This document shows, one piece after another, positions 6,606 to 9,224 of a DNA stretch of 9,224 nucleotides (the first letter of the stretch is position 1; every line of letters begins with the position of its first letter). The stretch lies in assembly GCA_913773715.1 (NCBI GenBank), contig CAJYHD010000215.1, positions 1-9,224 of the forward strand. The letters run 5' to 3'. This DNA comes from an uncultured Sphingobium sp. (GTDB taxonomy: Bacteria; Pseudomonadota; Alphaproteobacteria; Sphingomonadales; Sphingomonadaceae). Both the position numbers and the translations under genes were made by a program. Under the pieces are notes generated by a model. That model was not told the origin of the DNA. It saw only the letters and a program-made list of their open reading frames with translations, and did no database searches.

Positions 6606-7165
6606 TCGTCCTCGAGCGGGCCTTCCAGATCTTCTCGTTCACCGCCACAGCCTTTGAGCGTTCCTTCCGCAAAGGCGATCTGGACGCGGTCGGACCACAT
6701 CGCGTTGCTCATCCCGTCACTGCACGGGCCGGGCGTTATGCTCATACTGAAGCCATCGCCCGTGTAGCGGATGACGCTGCGGCCAACGCTGCGTGCGACC
6801 GAAAGCCGTAGCGTTTCCGTGCTTGGCCGTTCGAGCGATAGCTGGCCATGGCGCACCGTCGCCGCCCAGAATGGCTCGGTGCCGATCGCGCGATATTCGT
6901 CGGTTTGCGGTGTAGCAGCAGGTGGGGGTACAGCAGGGTTGTCCAGCTGTGATGTTCCACGTGAAACCAGAGGCTTATTAGCTGCCTTCGTTGATTTCGG
7001 CTCGATGCTCGTCTCGCTCACATTGCCGATCGGCACCGCAAGATTTCCGGGGCGCGTCTCCGAAGCCTCTATAGGCGCGTCCTCATTTTCGGCTCCGAGT
7101 TTTTGCGACCCGCTACAGGCAACGAGCAGCACCGCTACGATCGGCACGAAAATCCCAAGCCTCAC
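6602..7165 (-). CDS. Small lipoprotein with a C-terminal COG3650-like domain
   Basis: Predicted lipid-anchored periplasmic protein of 187 residues, function unknown. The start is GTG (7165-7163), supported by GAGGTG five bases upstream and by a 4-base GTGA overlap with the tag stop, so it is probably co-translated with tag. Residues 1-16 are a short hydrophobic signal ending in lipobox LVAC, with C17 the lipidated cysteine. Residues ~18-88 are a Pro/Ala/Ser/Thr/Glu-rich linker of low complexity. Residues ~89-175 form the conserved part, with GTEPFW (95-100), a cysteine in PCSDGMS (C148) and another in LKGC (C173). This pattern resembles the uncharacterised COG3650 group, and the two cysteines could form a disulfide. 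The tail is acidic (EDLEGPLEDD). The linker codons 67-71 carry a parS-like sequence. The TAG overlaps the stop of the convergent dehydrogenase gene. The COG3650 label is from memory of the EPFW pattern. Confidence 0.82.
   Translation of the reverse strand: MRLGIFVPIVAVLLVACSGSQKLGAENEDAPIEASETRPGNLAVPIGNVSETSIEPKSTKAANKPLVSRGTSQLDNPAVPPPAATPQTDEYRAIGTEPFWAATVRHGQLSLERPSTETLRLSVARSVGRSVIRYTGDGFSMSITPGPCSDGMSNAMWSDRVQIAFAEGTLKGCGGEREDLEGPLEDD
6953..6968. other. Candidate parS site (ParB/Spo0J-binding chromosome segregation sequence)
   Basis: TGTTCCACGTGAAACC differs from the widely conserved chromosomal parS TGTTTCACGTGAAACA at two positions: T to C at position 5, which is variable in the usual TGTTNCACGTGAAACA consensus, and the last base. 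The inner 14-mer GTTCCACGTGAAAC is a near-perfect palindrome around CACGTG. ParB binds such sites, spreads and loads SMC to organise and segregate the origin region (established). It lies inside the lipoprotein gene, encoding VSRGT (residues 67-71) in a non-conserved linker, where coding constraint is low. A chance match to GTTYCACGTGRAAC is expected about 1.4e-4 times in a window this size. Binding itself is inferred. Confidence 0.8.
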
Positions 7166-7725
7166 GCAGTCACCTCACCCCGGCGAAAACAGGTCGCAGC
7201 ATGATCGTTGACCATGCCGATGGCCTGCATCCACGCGTAAACGATCGTCGGTCCCACAAATTTGAAGCCGCGTGCCTTCAGGTCCTTCGATATGGCCGTC
7301 GAAAGGTCGGTCTGAGAAGGCACATGCGCGCCATCACCGGTGAGGGGCTGCCCATCGACAAACGCCCAGACATAATCGGCAAAATCTTCACCGGCCTCAC
7401 GCATCGCGCAATAGATGCGCGCGCCCCCAATCGTTGCTTCGATCTTTGCGCGCGCCCTGACGATGCCCGCATCCATCATCAACCGCTCGACGTCATTTGA
7501 ATCGAAAGCAGCCACGCGATCGGGATCGAATCCGGCAAAGGCGGCGCGAAACGCGTCCCGCTTGCGCAGGATCGTGATCCAGGACAGGCCCGCCTGGAAA
7601 CCTTCGAGCATCAGCGTTTCCCACAGGCTGCGCGAATCGCACTGTGGGACGCCCCATTCCTCGTCGTGATAGGCCTCGTAAAGCGGATCGCCCTGCGCCC
7701 ATGCACAGCGGGAGCGATCCGCCAT
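7162..7725 (-). CDS. tag: DNA-3-methyladenine glycosylase I
   Basis: Base-excision repair enzyme that removes 3-methyladenine from alkylated DNA. From the ATG at 7725-7723 it is 187 residues, the same length as E. coli Tag. The N-terminus RCAWAQGDPLYEAYHDEEWGVP matches the family. The four zinc ligands are all present: C7, H20, H175 and C179 (NDHAATC at 173-179). The base-recognition region LEGFQAGLSW supplies the conserved glutamate E41 and W49, matching Glu38 and Trp46 of E. coli Tag. In-frame upstream ATGs exist at 7734, 7743 and 7767. The last two would overlap gyrB, whose TGA is at 7738-7736. 7734 (190 residues) is a fair alternative because GGATG precedes it. The gene follows gyrB with only ~10 bases between and its TGA overlaps the GTG of the lipoprotein gene, so it looks like the middle gene of a gyrB-tag-lipoprotein unit. 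Nothing appears broken. Confidence 0.95.
   Translation of the reverse strand: MADRSRCAWAQGDPLYEAYHDEEWGVPQCDSRSLWETLMLEGFQAGLSWITILRKRDAFRAAFAGFDPDRVAAFDSNDVERLMMDAGIVRARAKIEATIGGARIYCAMREAGEDFADYVWAFVDGQPLTGDGAHVPSQTDLSTAISKDLKARGFKFVGPTIVYAWMQAIGMVNDHAATCFRRGEVTA
7171..7176 (-). promoter_or_regulatory. Shine-Dalgarno site that supports the lipoprotein GTG start
   Basis: On the minus strand GAGGTG stands five bases before the GTG at 7165-7163. It lies within the last codons of tag. It supports the unusual GTG start and suggests the lipoprotein is made from the tag transcript. Confidence 0.7.
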
Positions 7726-7735
7726 GACACCCATG

Positions 7736-9224
<1,489 letters not shown>

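Overview
The window is about 62-65% GC by eye, tightly packed, and reads as ordinary chromosome of an alphaproteobacterium. A sphingomonad-like organism is my best guess, from overall protein resemblance and the short Lhr-type helicase class. That placement is inference from memory of protein families, not a measured match. I see no insertion sequence, phage gene, tRNA, rRNA or CRISPR array.

Layout. From the left edge to 995, on the minus strand, is a truncated STAS-MlaE permease of a phospholipid (Mla-type) ABC transporter. A 98-base divergent gap separates it from a plus-strand HAD-IB phosphatase (1094-1771), whose hydrophobic insert resembles that of PgpC-type lipid phosphatases. It converges, with a 4-base stop overlap, on a minus-strand 'ligase-associated' Lhr-type DEXH helicase (1768-4185). 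A 164-base divergent gap leads to a plus-strand pair: a PLP-dependent cystathionine gamma-synthase-family lyase/synthase (4350-5675) and an abutting D-2-hydroxyacid dehydrogenase (5676-6605). The pair converges, again with a 4-base stop overlap, on a minus-strand cluster that reads in transcription order gyrB (3' part, from the right edge), tag (3-methyladenine DNA glycosylase I) and a small GTG-started lipoprotein gene.

How the genes fit together. Envelope lipid handling is suggested on the left (MlaE and a possible lipid phosphatase). A two-gene sulfur-amino-acid/2-oxo-acid unit lies in the middle. DNA topology and repair genes (lhr-type helicase, gyrB, tag) share the window but do not form one operon.

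The most interesting signals are not genes. A near-perfect ParB-binding parS site, TGTTCCACGTGAAACC, lies at 6953-6968 inside the variable linker of the lipoprotein gene, about 0.8 kb from the gyrB stop. It suggests that this region belongs to the origin-proximal segregation domain. A perfect 24-bp palindrome (5739-5762), next to a second 10-bp palindrome, sits near the start of the dehydrogenase gene and exactly fills eight codons. I found no clear evidence of a wholly novel multi-gene system.
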